A DNA stretch of 64,000 bases from Owenia fusiformis (Eukaryota; Annelida; Polychaeta; Sabellida; Oweniidae). Both the position numbers and the translations under genes were made by a program. Positions within the stretch are counted from its first letter, which is position 1. Each line of letters opens with the position of its first letter. A model generated the notes under the pieces. It saw nothing but the letters and a program-made list of their open reading frames with translations. It searched no databases and was not told the DNA's origin. Location of the stretch: NCBI GenBank assembly GCA_903813345.2, contig CAIIXF020000006.1:12094348-12158347 (forward strand). Reading direction: 5' to 3'. This document shows, piece after piece, positions 1 to 11,538 of the stretch.

Positions 1-1675
1 TGATTTGGTGTTAAATGTTTTATTGAAAAAAGAGATTGTGCAATATTAGTACATTAGCATTATTTGAGGTGGTTGGGCAAGTGACTTTACTGTACATTGC
101 TTGCATGCTGCATATAGAGATCAGGGGGCGGCAGTGGTCAGGGTGGTATATGGATACTCACTGCAATGGAAATGATGGCAGGGGTCAGCCTACATGCTGT
201 AATGAATTAAATGATTGTAATTGTATTACCATACATTGTTAATATGCTGTATAAGTAATTCTCTGCTTTTGAGTTGTATTTGAACACTTGTTGTTGATTA
301 AAATATACATTTCAAACCTAATATGTTATCCTCAAAAACTCTTAAAATTTAAGAGTAAGAATACCAGTATTTAAAAGTGTGCCGATGAAGGAGAAAATTG
401 CCTTGCTATAATGAATAAATGAGACAATTTCCTCATTCTGTTTGTTCCGAGATAAATTAATTGTAAATATATGTGTATATAAGATGAAATATTGTACATA
501 AGAAGGTGGAAGTTCATCATGAAAACATATAAATTATTCAGAATAAAGAATCACCATTACAGAGATAACTACTGTATCAGAATATGTGTAAATATTTTAT
601 TGTGCGTTGGTAATTTGGATTTACCTGAATGTAGTGTGTTCTTTATTTTAGAATTTTCCTATATAATGAATGACATTTAAATATACGTGATCTGGTATGG
701 CAAAAGGATCAACTTTATTACTGTAACGAAGTAAGAGATGGTTTGCCCAGTTGTGGAATTGAAATGATAATTTTAATATTTAAATAACCCTTCCTAGCTA
801 GGGTCAAGCTTTTAATGTCATCTTTACCTCCCCCTTAAACCAAACTGATATTTTATTGAAACCAAATGGATTTTAGTTCAGGTCACTTGGTTTATGTGAA
901 GACGATCCTCAAATCTTGACAATGTGAAAATCAATTTTGTTTGTTCAATTTGGCTGATTTGATCAGACAAATATTGATTGCTCTTTTGATTGAGGTTTTG
1001 TGTGTTATTTGTTAAAGTCAATGGAGCCGTCTAGTAGAACTACCGTAGCTGTAAATGTAACTAGAATTGTCTCATTTTTCAGCAGTTAAAGAATTCAGCT
1101 TTGGTCAATATCTCCAAATATGGTAAAGTTTCAGATTCACAAGTCATTCGTCTCTTACAATTAAGCCATAAATCTTGGAGCGTGCAACTGAATTGTGAAA
1201 TTGTAACTTTAAAATTCTATCCCTGTATGGTATCATCTGAGGGAGTTGAACTGAAACAATTGAAGATGGTTTTAAATCTGTTAAAACACAGAGGTTGTTA
1301 TAATTGTATGATATGTCAATGAAGACAAAGAATAAAGAAATATTTTACAAAATGTACTGCTGTATTTTGTAAAAGTATCATAGCCATGCCGTGGCACTAG
1401 TCGGAAGGAGTTCAATAGTGAGTTAATGATATTATGATTATATTTTAGCTGGTATATATTCATTATTCAATTCCCATTTTGGTAACATTTGGGTAAAACT
1501 AACCATGGAATCAAGAAAAAAAAAGAAAATAGTGTGTTATATACAGCAACTTTTTTAACAAAACGACTACAATAAAGCAAAGACTACAATATAGCAAAAA
1601 TGAAAAGTGTGATAAAATCGTTTTTCAGTTTATAGTTTTTCCAGAAAATTCATTATTTCATTTGTTGATTCATTC

Positions 1676-2367
1676 TACACGACCCGGTATCCAAACTGAG
1701 TGCATACTATGCACGCAGTTTGAAACACTGACAAACTGCACGCATATTTAAAAATGACAGACGGGGAGGACATGACTCTCAAAAGGATGAAAGGTACTGG
1801 AAGTTTAGTTTTGTTTATCAGACAGTGCCATTATGTGGAGACTAACTTACTTTACAAGTAGCACTCAATTTTTTCCCCGATGTAAATGAATAAACGCACG
1901 GAGGATACCGCGTCTCGAACTCGCAACCTCGTGGTTATCTCAATATAAGGTTCCTTAGGAGCTTTCATGTTCAAATATACAGTGTTGCGTTGTATAATGT
2001 CTGTTTGTCTCATGATCATCTGATTTAATACGAAATGTTTTGTATTGTACGTGAGAACTGGGTTTAGATTTTCCGTGGGCTTTCAATAGAACCAAAACCC
2101 AAGTATTTTCTATTTTTGTGAAAAGTGCGACATATGTTTCGGTAATTAAAAAACCGATGGAATTTCTTTATTAATCTGCTTATATTCTAAAATCTAAGTT
2201 CATCTGGACATAGTTTTCGCTATCACATGGCAGAATCATATAATCGCCACCGAGTGGACGTATGAAACCATAAAACAATGCAGAATAAATGTCTTAAAAT
2301 TACGTTTGAAAACGCAGACTCCACACACTGATATGCACGCAGTTTGGATACTACGCCGTGTTCTATA
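1676..2367. repeat. Inverted-repeat bounded segment, MITE-like
   Basis: A left arm around 1678-1712 (with the core GTATCCAAACTG) is matched in reverse orientation around 2333-2366 (CAGTTTGGATAC, then CGCCGTGTTCT). The arms match imperfectly over roughly 25-30 bp. The left end also has a second local copy of the GCACGCAGTTTG motif. The interior has no transposase. It could be a non-autonomous DNA transposon or a foldback element. No clear target-site duplication is seen. Confidence 0.45.
1882..1938 (-). repeat. tRNA-derived SINE fragment (3' half, B box)
   Basis: On the minus strand, 1910-1937 carries a tRNA-like B box (GGTTGCGAGTTCGAGAC). These 28 bases are identical to 18617-18644 on the plus strand, and both copies then run into a related GTTTATTCAT tail. 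The A box half is not visible here, so this is a truncated copy. Confidence 0.55.
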
Positions 2368-2760
2368 ACTAGAGCAGAAAAGCTGTCATTTAATATATAT
2401 TTTTCTAATTGTGACACACAGGTTCTTCAATGGGATAATACAGGAGGGGGGATAATTAAATCATTTAGGTACATATAACTTTTTTTGTTCTCAGATTTTG
2501 AGTAAGATTTATCTATTGTTATTTTTAGAAGAAAAAGAATTAACGCCACCTGTATGCCAATACACAATTTGTTTGGGTCATGCTGTACATAAAGAAATGT
2601 TCAGGATTTATAGATTCAAATTCACATAAATAATCTCTAGCAAAGCATTTAAAGTTCAAATACTAGAATTAATGTGATTCTATTTTAATTGAAAAACTAG
2701 CATATCTGATTATACATTGCCTGACTTCAAAGCAAACGATACACACTAACATTAACAAAA

Positions 2761-4753
2761 ATGGAAGATTTCAAAAGATTTTTACAATTCATATCGGTAT
2801 CCGTTTGTCTTTATATATTCATACTGGTAAAGATGTCATATGATACACCAAAAGAAGTAAGCCTTTCTGGAACATCAGATATTCATAGGAGTATGGTTGT
2901 ATCTACAATTGTAAGTGGATCAGAAGGTTTGAATTCAAAGGATGCTCATATAATATATGACATGGCCAATGTAAAAAGTTACGATTATACAGACGAACAA
3001 GATGATATTGCCCATGACGATGATGATGATAATACAGATGAACATGAAGAAGGTGATAATCATACAGACGCTGTCGAACAAGATGATATTGCTCATGACG
3101 ATGATAATGATTATACAGATAAACATGAAGAAGGTGATAATCATACAGACGCTGTCGAACACGATGATATTGCTCATGACGATGATAATGATCATACAGA
3201 TGAAGATAATCTTGCAAATGAAGATGGTAAGAATCAAGATGCAATCATCGTTGATTCACAAATTATAATCCCTAATATTAATATAAGTCCTGAAAGAATT
3301 GAGAACAATAAAAGTGACTTAAAGACTACAAAAAGCGAAATGGTAAATGAAAAAAACAAGTTTTATAAATTAGAGCCACTTCCTGATCTCGGAGAAACGC
3401 CATCTATATCTTCAAATGACCTGAACAAAGGAGCATACACGCTGAAACAATTCTTGAACATGACGATAACCCAAACAGCACCATTTTACAAGGAAATTAC
3501 TATGATATCCAAGAAATGGAAGCAAAATGATATCATCAGTTCTTTGATTGTCACTCGATCATATATGGACCAATTACTGAATTGGTTAATAGCTGCAAGC
3601 CTAAGACTGAAACCTCCGATTTCTCCAATACTCCTGTATACACCAGATTACTCAATCGCTAAATTCTTCAAAGATCGTCAATTTGATTGTGTTTATTTGA
3701 ATACATCTGATATATTGAAAGAAAATTTAGACATTGACCGAAAACAAATCTGGTATTTAAGAATTATGATCTGGAAAATTATTAATTTTATAGGATTTGA
3801 TGTTTTGAACTTTGATGCAGATGCTCTACCATTGAAGAACCCCTTTCCATTATTGAAATCCCCAAAGGTGCTAAGCAGTGATGTGGTAGGGGCATTTGTT
3901 GCAAATAAACCTAACTATGTAAGGGAAGAATGGAAACTGAATTCGGTATTCTGTATGGGATTTATGCTTTTCAAGCATACACTGATATCAGGTACCAATG
4001 TTTTTTAAGTGACAGATAATTTTTTGAATGTTATTCGTTTCACTCCAAAATTTGTAACGTTTGAACATGGAGTTAATCCACAAAACTTCATTGTTCTGAA
4101 AAATTACCATAATACTGTATGCAAGAAATGGAAGCAAAATGATGTTATCAGTTTTTTTAACAAATCTGTTTTTAAGAATTATGATTTGGAAACTATCAAC
4201 GGGCTATCAACATCTGTTTAGATATTTTCTATGTGCAACATATTTATGTAATTACATTTACATTTAGATATCAATAAAAGCGACACATTTATTGCCCCAC
4301 CCTGTATAACTCCCTTTATATTTTCCAGGAGTTTTCTGGCAAAAATTGAATGACATTGTGTTTAAACAGATTGAAAAACATTCAACATTATGCAATGATC
4401 AAAGTATTATGAACAATGCTCTTCTCAACATGGGCTTGGCCTGGAAGAAGACGGCTATTAATTTCTGTTTTGATGACGAGCAGTGCTTGAAAGAGACCTA
4501 CCAAGCCACTGGATCAAAGGGGTTTAAAGTCACTGCACTTCCAGAGCAAATAACATGCAGAGGTACATGTAGAACAAAAACTAACCTCCACGAGGTGACG
4601 ATTTGGCATCCAATTAAAGAGACTGAAAAATTTAAAGTGTGGTTTTTACAACCTGACTGGGAGAAAAAAGTTAAAGGATCACATGCTACTGGAACAAGGT
4701 TCTTGACAGAATTGGCAGATTTGACAAAATTTGATTTGAGCGCATTTTATTAA
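2761..4753 (+). CDS. Golgi-type glycosyltransferase, tandem copy 1 (two exons)
   Basis: CDS join(2761..3991, 4329..4753), 551 residues. The donor is CAG/GTACCA and the acceptor TTTTCCAG; the phase-1 intron splits a Gly codon. Residues about 8-24 are a hydrophobic anchor, giving type II topology as in Golgi transferases. Residues about 25-200 are an acidic stem with a 27-residue repeat (2995-3210). The catalytic core begins near KKWKQNDIISSLIVTR. D352-A-D354 in FDVLNFDADALPLKNPF is the DxD expected to bind the metal/nucleotide-sugar. Exon 2 starts GVFWQKLNDIVF and has NDQSIMNNALL, a Cys-rich CR-x2-C stretch and VTIWHPI, the layout of the nucleotide-diphospho-sugar transferase family (PF03407-like). 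Donor sugar and acceptor cannot be read. Copies 2 and 3 lie downstream in the same orientation. The start ATG fits because the anchor follows at once and the context is AAAAATGG. Confidence 0.85.
2995..3210 (+). repeat. 81-bp coding tandem repeat in the stem of glycosyltransferase copy 1
   Basis: Units start at 2995, 3076 and 3157, exactly 81 bp apart. Each encodes 27 residues beginning E-(Q/H)-DDIAHDDD and ending in EEGDNHTDAV; the third is incomplete. The unit length keeps the frame, so copy-number change would lengthen or shorten the acidic stem without breaking the enzyme. Copies 2 and 3 of the gene lack it. Confidence 0.9.
4098..4210 (+). pseudogene. Collapsed fragment of glycosyltransferase exon 1 inside its own intron
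   Basis: Two blocks in the intron of copy 1 resemble exon 1. Positions 4098-4152 (with AAGAAATGGAAGCAAAATGA) match 3495-3550, and 4168-4203 (TTTAAGAATTATGATTTGGA) match about 3755-3790. In the exon these blocks lie about 210 bases apart; here only about 15 bases separate them. The second block is closer to copies 2 and 3 at a few bases (TTTGGAAACTATCAA). It is a decayed partial duplication with a deletion, not a usable exon. Confidence 0.75.
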
Positions 4754-4760
4754 CACTACA

Positions 4761-4949
4761 CACTCGCAAATCCAGGGGGCATGGGTCCCAGCCTCAAAAA
4801 TGGGTCTTTTTGGGCAAAACTTGGACAAACTATTAAACAATGGGCCTCGAATTTTCAAAAGGGCCCAATTTTTGGTTTTAGGTACTCACAATTTTTGGTA
4901 GAGCTTGAAATCTGCCCCCCCCCACTGTTAGCTTCTGGATCCGCCAGTG
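4761..4949. mobile_element. Short inverted-repeat element just after the stop of copy 1
   Basis: The left end CACTCGCAAATCCAG and the right end CTGGATCCGCCAGTG form imperfect terminal inverted repeats, flanked by a CTACA direct repeat (4756-4760 and 4950-4954). A poly-C run (4917-4923) lies near the right end. This resembles small non-autonomous hAT-like elements common in invertebrate genomes; the assignment is inference. It starts 8 bases after the stop codon and so would form much of the 3' UTR of copy 1. Confidence 0.55.
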
Positions 4950-4954
4950 CTACA

Positions 4955-5951
4955 ATCATTTGTGTTTTGGTCCATGCTGAGATTTTTATGTGCTGAATAT
5001 TAATGTGCTGATATTGTTATAACATGGTCAAAGATTACTGGTCATAACCAAAAAATTGTAAGGCTATAAATGGCAACATTTGATTCCATTTAATCGGCTT
5101 TAAAATATTGTAAATGAAAGCGTTTGATAGATTAAGAAACCAATACAAAATATATACATGTAGTATTTTTTAGATATTGCAATTTAATTTTGCTGTTTAT
5201 TGTGCTTTTCCAAAAAATATTTCTCTATGATACGCGATTTGATAGCTGGATAGAGGAACGTTGTAAAACAAATCTGAACATTTACATTTGTGGGGTATCT
5301 ATTCAATTCATATTCTTAAAATCTTGCGTTTTATTAAACCGAGGGCTACGTTATTGTTCTGATAAGCTTCAAGATCAACTATAATCCAATTGAAATGTGG
5401 TTACATTATGAAGCAGACCCGGTCACCAAGAGTATTAATATACCTATTACAGTTGGATATAACATAGAGACATAATGGTTTGGTCGTGATGGACACAGTG
5501 ATAAGAACTGAAATATATGAATAACGACTCAATATGGATTTGGGAGAGAATACTTGTTTTTGATTAACTACAGAAAGGTAGGTACCAGTTACAGATATGG
5601 ACCTGTTTAGTGTTAAAGGGTAACGTATATCGTATAGCAAATCGAACGCTTGTTTCTGGTGATGCTCACCGTTTAAGGTTATTTACAAATGTGTGTAACA
5701 AAATCCTAGACAGTGAACTTGACCGTAAATTTTATAGTTCAACTGTCACAAACTATCAATGTTGTATACGGTTTAATGCCGTCCATATTTGACCACATAC
5801 AGTATATCCATTATTTTCCTAATGAAAATTTCACTGTGAAAGCTGTCAGTTTCGTTCGAGAAGTATACTGATAATTTGAAAACGGAAGATCTGACAAGAA
5901 TATCAGAATGATATAATTGATACAATCACATCGATCATTATTTATTTGTAG
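4955..5951. other. Spacer between glycosyltransferase copy 1 and the next gene
   Basis: Nothing here can be assigned with confidence. A donor-like AAAG/GTAGGT at 5577/5578 ends an open frame that would join in phase to the exon at 5952. However, that frame is closed by a TGA at about 5517 and no acceptor lies between, so it was not called. A 5' non-coding exon of the downstream gene may be hidden here. Confidence 0.35.
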
Positions 5952-7365
5952 GGCGACAAAGATTTTAGAAGAGCCATGCCATTGTATATTGATATCGGTG
6001 ACCAGTTTTCTTCTATACTCGGGCACAATGCTAGGATCCCAATTGCAAATAGTAGCCAGAAAACAATCGAAGTGAAGAAACTGTTCAGACTCACACCCTT
6101 CGATGAGGAGAATGCGGACAAGGGAGGAAAAAAGTCCGTTGCTAGCCATAATGAAGACGATGATTTGGAGGTGGAGGCAAATATCAACTTCAGCATTGGG
6201 AAGCTGAATAGATATGATAAAAAGTAAGTTGAAAAGAATAATGTCCAAATGTTCGCAGTTGTGAGAAAAGCAATGGATGTTAGACATCGTTTCTTACAGT
6301 TTGGAATTAGATTAGTGATGTGTTGTTTTTAGCTGCTATTATGATAATATTAACCACCAAATGGGATGTAAAGAACCCTAATTTCACCTGCGTGGAAAGT
6401 TTCAAATTGTCTAAAAGGGGTTATTTTGGGATTTTTTGTTTCCACTACAATATTTTTTAAGTTTTCATATTTCCAGGGGTCTATATGGTATGACAGACGA
6501 AAGGGTATACGATCCCAACGTGGTAGCATTACGGGAATCACCTCCTTCTCGCATGAAAGACCGCCATCTATTACCTAACGATCAGGAATACAAAACCGAG
6601 CGAGATTACATTAACAATGTTAACAATCAAATGTCTAATGAAACACGATGTCAGACATGTGCTCGGATTAATACAGTTGGGTCAAAGATTAAACAGGTCA
6701 AGACAGCTGGAACAAAAGGTAGTTCACATTCTATGTGGGTACAAGAGGTGAAAATTGAGAAACAGGGAACGTCATCCGAGTCCGCATCGTCATGGCGGGC
6801 ATCATTACACGCTAGTGGCTCTGAGGAACGCAACATATCCCATCACTATTGTGATGCGTTAGGCCCGGACACATGTTCGGAATGTTCCACATATAACGTA
6901 AGAAGGAAAAGTTATCGTGCTATGAGATCACGTTTTCCCGACATAGATACATCAGCAATGAGTCTAGTAGCACCAAGATATGCCAAACTTTTTAGAAACA
7001 AAGAAATGACACATTGTCGATATTGCGACAGAAAATCGTTACCCAGTCAAATAGATCGCTCTCCAAATACATACAGATTGAGAAGAACAGACCGACCATC
7101 CCGATTTGGAAAGCTAGACATTGTCCATCAACGAAAAACCCGTCCAAGAGACATTCATCCGACACTAGAGACATCCGATGATTTGCGCCACGAGCGCGAG
7201 AAAACCTTACCCTACATAAAATATAAACAAAACAATAGAATCGTTTCCTTGCCAAATGTCAACGTGACTGAAAATTCATTTTTATCAAATAAAAAGAGTG
7301 TGGATGGTTATTCAATCGGAGGGAAATCAAATCTCTCTTGCAAAAAAGTACAAAAAAGCAGTTGA
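5952..7365 (+). CDS. Unrecognised protein with three CxxC pairs (two visible exons)
   Basis: Exons 5952-6223 and 6477-7365. The donor is AAAAA/GTAAGT and the acceptor TTTCCAG. The join restores Lys and stays in frame (RYDKK-GLYGMTDERVYDP). If translation starts at the ATG at 5976 the product is 378 residues. The frame is open back to the acceptor-like TTTATTTGTAG at 5941-5951, so a further coding exon upstream is possible (386 residues visible). There is no signal peptide or membrane span. The protein is basic and polar with three CxxC pairs (RCQTC, TCSEC, HCRYC), which might bind zinc but do not match a zinc finger I know. An acidic stretch HNEDDDLEVE lies near the end of exon 1. I do not recognise the family. 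The length, conserved phase and poly(A) signal argue that it is real. Confidence 0.65.
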
Positions 7366-7400
7366 TTGGAGTAAACGATATTAATCAATTAATGAATTTC

Positions 7401-7406
7401 AATAAA
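7401..7406 (+). terminator. Polyadenylation signal AATAAA
   Basis: AATAAA 36 bases after the stop codon of the gene ending at 7365, a plausible distance for a short 3' UTR. Confidence 0.5.
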
Positions 7407-8040
7407 ATATATCATTTGATAGAAAAATAATTATAAAATACAGTTTCGCTGATACACGTCGCACGAAACTGGGAACAATTAGCGTAACATTATGGCTTCA
7501 AAATACCATTGAAACAAAACAATGGGCAGTAGGAAGAGACTTATAACGTCAAAAACGACAAGCGTTACATTTTGTCAAGTTTAGTCAACCTAAAAATAAG
7601 ATGCTTTGTCCTTATTCAATCCTGGTAAAATTCACAGAGCAACAAGATCCCGAGGACAATATTTCTAAAATGTTTTTGATTTTTGGGGGTACATTTAACT
7701 TAAAAAATATGGTAGATCCCATCGAACTTTTCAAGGAAAAATAATTTCAGTGAATTGCGAATAAAAAATACTTCAAAATGATATATAAAGCACATGGTTA
7801 GCTTTTTAAATAAGGCAGATGTTAACTCTTAAAGCTGAGATTAGCCCGTAGGTCCATGCACGTCATATGACTATTTCATTTACTTACGTAAGAAATAGTG
7901 CATTTTCCATCAGAACATTTACCCTCAAGACAAAGAAATCTGAAATCTAATGTGCTAATAATGTGCCCCCGGAATGTGCCCTGGGTCTTTGGTAGCACAA
8001 ATATCATTCATGCCAAACCACCTTCTATTTTATTTGAGGT

Positions 8041-8593
8041 TTATCCAGGTTCTTGGCAATTTCGATACTTTCGATATATTCCATATTTTCGATTATCTGC
8101 ATACGATGTCTTTCGACTGGCGATCCGTTCGATAGACTCGATATGTATTAGAAGAAAATCGATATTTTCGAATACTTCGAGTATACATGTAAAGATAAGA
8201 AATATGTAACTCCAAAATGCCTAAATCTAAATCCTAAGCCCTAACCCTAACGTTAACCTAAATCTAACCCTAACTATAACCCTAACCCCTAACATCGAGT
8301 CTAAGGTCTTAGCCTAAGCCCTAACTTGAACCATAAGCACTTAACTTAAACCTAAGTCCCTAACTTCGAAGCTATTAAACTTCGAGTAAACTGATGTAAT
8401 CGAAGAATCAAAAATTTCGAAACCTGAAATGTTTTTCGATTTAGTTAATTTCATCGAAAATATCGAAACATTTTTTTCGATTGAACTGATGTAATCGAAG
8501 AATCGAAAATTTTGAACCTGAAATGTATTTTTTCGATTAAACAAATTTCATCGCAAATATAGAAATAATCCAAATTGCCAAGATCCTGGATAA
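8041..8593. mobile_element. MITE-like element with a telomere-like centre
   Basis: The left end TTATCCAGGTTCTTGGCAAT and the right end, whose reverse complement reads TTATCCAGGATCTTGGCAAT, are near-perfect terminal inverted repeats. Between them lie repeats rich in the palindromic TTCGAA/ATCGAAAAT type and a degenerate CCCTAA array. No transposase is present. The superfamily is uncertain because the target-site duplication is unclear. Confidence 0.65.
8219..8380. repeat. Degenerate interstitial telomere-like (CCCTAA)n array
   Basis: Runs such as CCCTAACCCTAACGTTAACC and variants of CCTAA/CCCTAA extend for about 160 bases with many substitutions. The unit is the metazoan telomere repeat TTAGGG in reverse. 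It sits in the centre of the inverted-repeat element 8041-8593, so it probably moves with it and does not mark an old chromosome end. Confidence 0.75.
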
Positions 8594-9060
8594 GTATGCT
8601 TTATTTCGAAAGGGGCTTTATTAAGGGTCTTAGAAAAATAGTGAATTGTCAAAATTCATATACTTACTCTCTGTGATACGTACACCCCTCCCTACTATCT
8701 GAGAATGAGGTTTACAGCATTTAAGTCATTGAACTGAATTCAATCTACAAATCTAGGTTTCAGTGTCTCCTTCGGGAGACAATGGGATATGCCTGATGTG
8801 GTTACTTAACTGTGGCATCACATGGCCTCACATGGACCAATGAAGTTGAATGAACCAACCTCAACTGAAATCGGCATCGATCAATTATGTAAATTATGTA
8901 AAATACACACGAGTCAACAAACCCATTATTAAATGAATAATGGTGCGTTGAGTCAACAAAACCATTATTATGAGTAATGATGTGTAAATTGAAGTCTCTA
9001 GGCTTTTTTAAACATCGAATTAACATATTCCCAATATAACAGACTAAATGAAAAACATTA

Positions 9061-11307
9061 TCACACTACCCTACCACGTGACCACGTTTAAAAGGGAAAT
9101 AGGGTACAGCTAAGTTGTAAATGGAGGACGTGGGTTTAATTACATATTTCTGAACGTAAAATACATTTTACATTTATTTCTAGTGTTCTACCAGACATAG
9201 AATTGATTCATCAAGCAGTTTGTAGAATATTGTTGGCAAAAAAAACCTGTAGGCAAAGATAGATAATAGTGGACGCATTGAAGCAAAACTCGAATGCAAT
9301 ACACGATACATTTCAGTAAATCTATCAACGTACAGGGAGCATGTACGTTTCCCTTCGAAAATGTTACATTGATATGTAACAAAAAACAATTAACTGTTAT
9401 TTAAACTGCGTGTCATCGTGTTATATGTGGATACGTTTTCCAGTATATTATTCAACTGTATTTTTGTGAATTAATTGTTTTTCTAAAATCTTAAGATGCA
9501 TAAAAAGTCGTCCCAGATATGTATCTTTACTTTGCCGTAAGGCATAACAAATTGTGGAACATATTTCCCCTTGTCACAAAGAGGATAATGTTTGTTTCGA
9601 GGTGTCTTGTGATGAGCGTTTCATGATTAAATGCAAAATCACTGGAGCAGAAACCATCCAAAAACATCTGACATTCAACACGTCGTATAAGACTCTTTAC
9701 AATAATAGAGAAATACGACGTCATATCAAATCGCGAAGAACAAAATGCTCTCAAGTCGTGGCATGATAGTATTTTGAACATTATATTTTAAATGATCGGT
9801 TTTTGAGGACGGTGGTGAATTAGACCATTCAAAGGGGTTATATAGAAAGATTCTTCACATGTAGTTCAGGCAATTTTAATTATTCTGAATAGCGGATAGT
9901 CATTAATACTGATAGCGGATAGTCATTTATCATTAACGTGTCCATATTTAATTTCGTTATTTTATTTCAATTTGATATCTTGCAACACGTATAATTTAGC
10001 TTTCTAAAATGCATCTACGACCTGAAAGCCCGTGTCTAAATCTACAAAATAATGTTTACTTTATTTGGATTCAATAACAATTGATGACACCTCAAAGCAT
10101 CAACAGGCGGCCTTTTGGCATTGTTCTCACTGTTTGCAACGTAAATGTATATGAGATCGGGACATAGTATGTCTGTATAATCAGCTTACTTTCTCGCTCC
10201 CAGTACTATTAAACAATTTACATTCCTTGTACCCTGTATTGATCAACTTTTGCAACTGTGTACCGTGTACTATGACACATCAAATATTTTGAAATTTAAA
10301 ACGATATCATTTACATTCTTTCTTCAACTACACTCCCCTCCATAAGATTGGCAACCTTTTCCCCAATTGAACTACGTGTAAAAGCCTCTTTACGTTTGAA
10401 TTTTTATTTACTTAACCGGTGATAAAATAGCTTATAATATTGATGGAAACGCAACTTGACTTTATTTCCAATACCTCCAAATTTTCTCATTTTTTTCCTC
10501 AATTGCAATAGGTCGAAAATTGATGATAAATTTGATGAATTTTTGAAAATCGTCATTCCCATGTAATCCAATGGGAAATGGAGGGTTTGGGGCAAATCAA
10601 AAATCAGGATATCTTTTCAGTAAAAGATTCAGCAAAAAATATTTTTATATAGAAAATTTAATTGTCTAACTTTTTTGAACATTAAGTGCTTAGTTTATTT
10701 AATGAATATTAAAGTTACAGCGCTTCAAAGTCATTTTTGAAAATAATTTTTCGCCTCCTGTGTTATTTCAATGGGAGAGGTTTTTTGAAAAACAATTTTG
10801 ACTTTAAAGCCCTATAACTTTGTTGAACCTGAAGAAACATATCAATTTTTTGTTAAATAAAGTTAGCAAATTCAATTCCCTGCTAGTTAACATGGGAATG
10901 TCGATTTTCAAAAATTCATCAAATTTATCATCAATTTTCGACCTATTCTAATTGAGGAAAAAAATTGTGAAAATTTGTAGGTATTGGAATTAAAGTCAAA
11001 TTACATTTCCATCAATAGTATAAATATTTTTATCGCAGGTTAAGTAAATAAAAATTCAAAGGTAAAGAGGCTTTTACACGTAGTTCAATGGGGGAAAAAA
11101 GGTTGCCAAACTTATGGAAGGGAGTGTATCATATAACTTGGAACATGAACTTCACTACTGCACCACTGTAGTTCAGCGAATAGCAATATTGACTCACTCC
11201 GATCACAAAACGTATTAACCTTTTGACTAAGCAGTCGATATACTCAAAAGCGACCTGGTTGAAAACTAAAATATTCGCGCATGCGCGATCGAGGTAGGGT
11301 AGTGTGA
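9061..11307. mobile_element. 2.2-kb inverted-repeat element with TTA target duplication
   Basis: A 15-bp perfect terminal inverted repeat, TCACACTACCCTACC at 9061-9075 and GGTAGGGTAGTGTGA at 11293-11307, is flanked by TTA on both sides (9058-9060, 11308-11310). A 3-bp TTA/TAA duplication suggests a PIF/Harbinger-like element. The interior has no recognisable transposase, so it would be non-autonomous. A second element (10331-11126) is nested inside. Confidence 0.6.
10331..11126. mobile_element. Foldback MITE with long arms, TA target, nested in the 2.2-kb element
   Basis: Termini are CACTCCCCTCCATAAG and CTTATGGAAGGGAGTG, flanked by TA on both sides (10329-10330, 11127-11128), as in Tc1/mariner-type insertion. 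The arms are long: sequences around 10340-10560 recur in reverse orientation at about 10895-11115, including TTACTTAACC/GGTTAAGTAA. The RNA would fold into a long hairpin. No coding sequence is seen. Confidence 0.8.
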
Positions 11308-11538
11308 TTATGGCTTAAATAACTTTGAGCAAAGCAATCTTCCCCGATTATATTTGTTAAAGATACACCTGCTAAAATCATTTATAACAAAAATGTTAAG
11401 AATCTAGACACCGAAAAAGGTTATCATGAATCTAATCTATGGTCCAATCTATCGACCTAATTTCGGATATCAAATATGCAATGTACTCTAAAGTTTAATT
11501 CAATAATGTACTGATCCTTAACATAACATCTACATATA

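Larger units (their letters stand above)
1..2760. other. Gene-free stretch upstream of the first glycosyltransferase gene
   Basis: No convincing coding exon is seen on either strand. The short open frames are AT-rich and resemble no protein I know. It holds an inverted-repeat pair (1676-2367) and a SINE fragment (about 1882-1938), both listed separately. The promoter of the gene starting at 2761 should lie at its right end, but no clear core promoter motif stands out. Confidence 0.5.

Noticed and set aside
2903-3268. Overlapping long open frames on both strands through the acidic stem repeat
   Set aside because: They are other-frame readings of the 81-bp coding repeat, whose unit length is a multiple of three. 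The plus frame starting at 2761 has the membrane anchor and catalytic core.
5521-5577. Possible coding exon ending AAAG/GTAGGT that would join in phase to the exon at 5952
   Set aside because: The frame is closed by TGA just upstream, with no acceptor AG or in-frame ATG between the stop and the donor.
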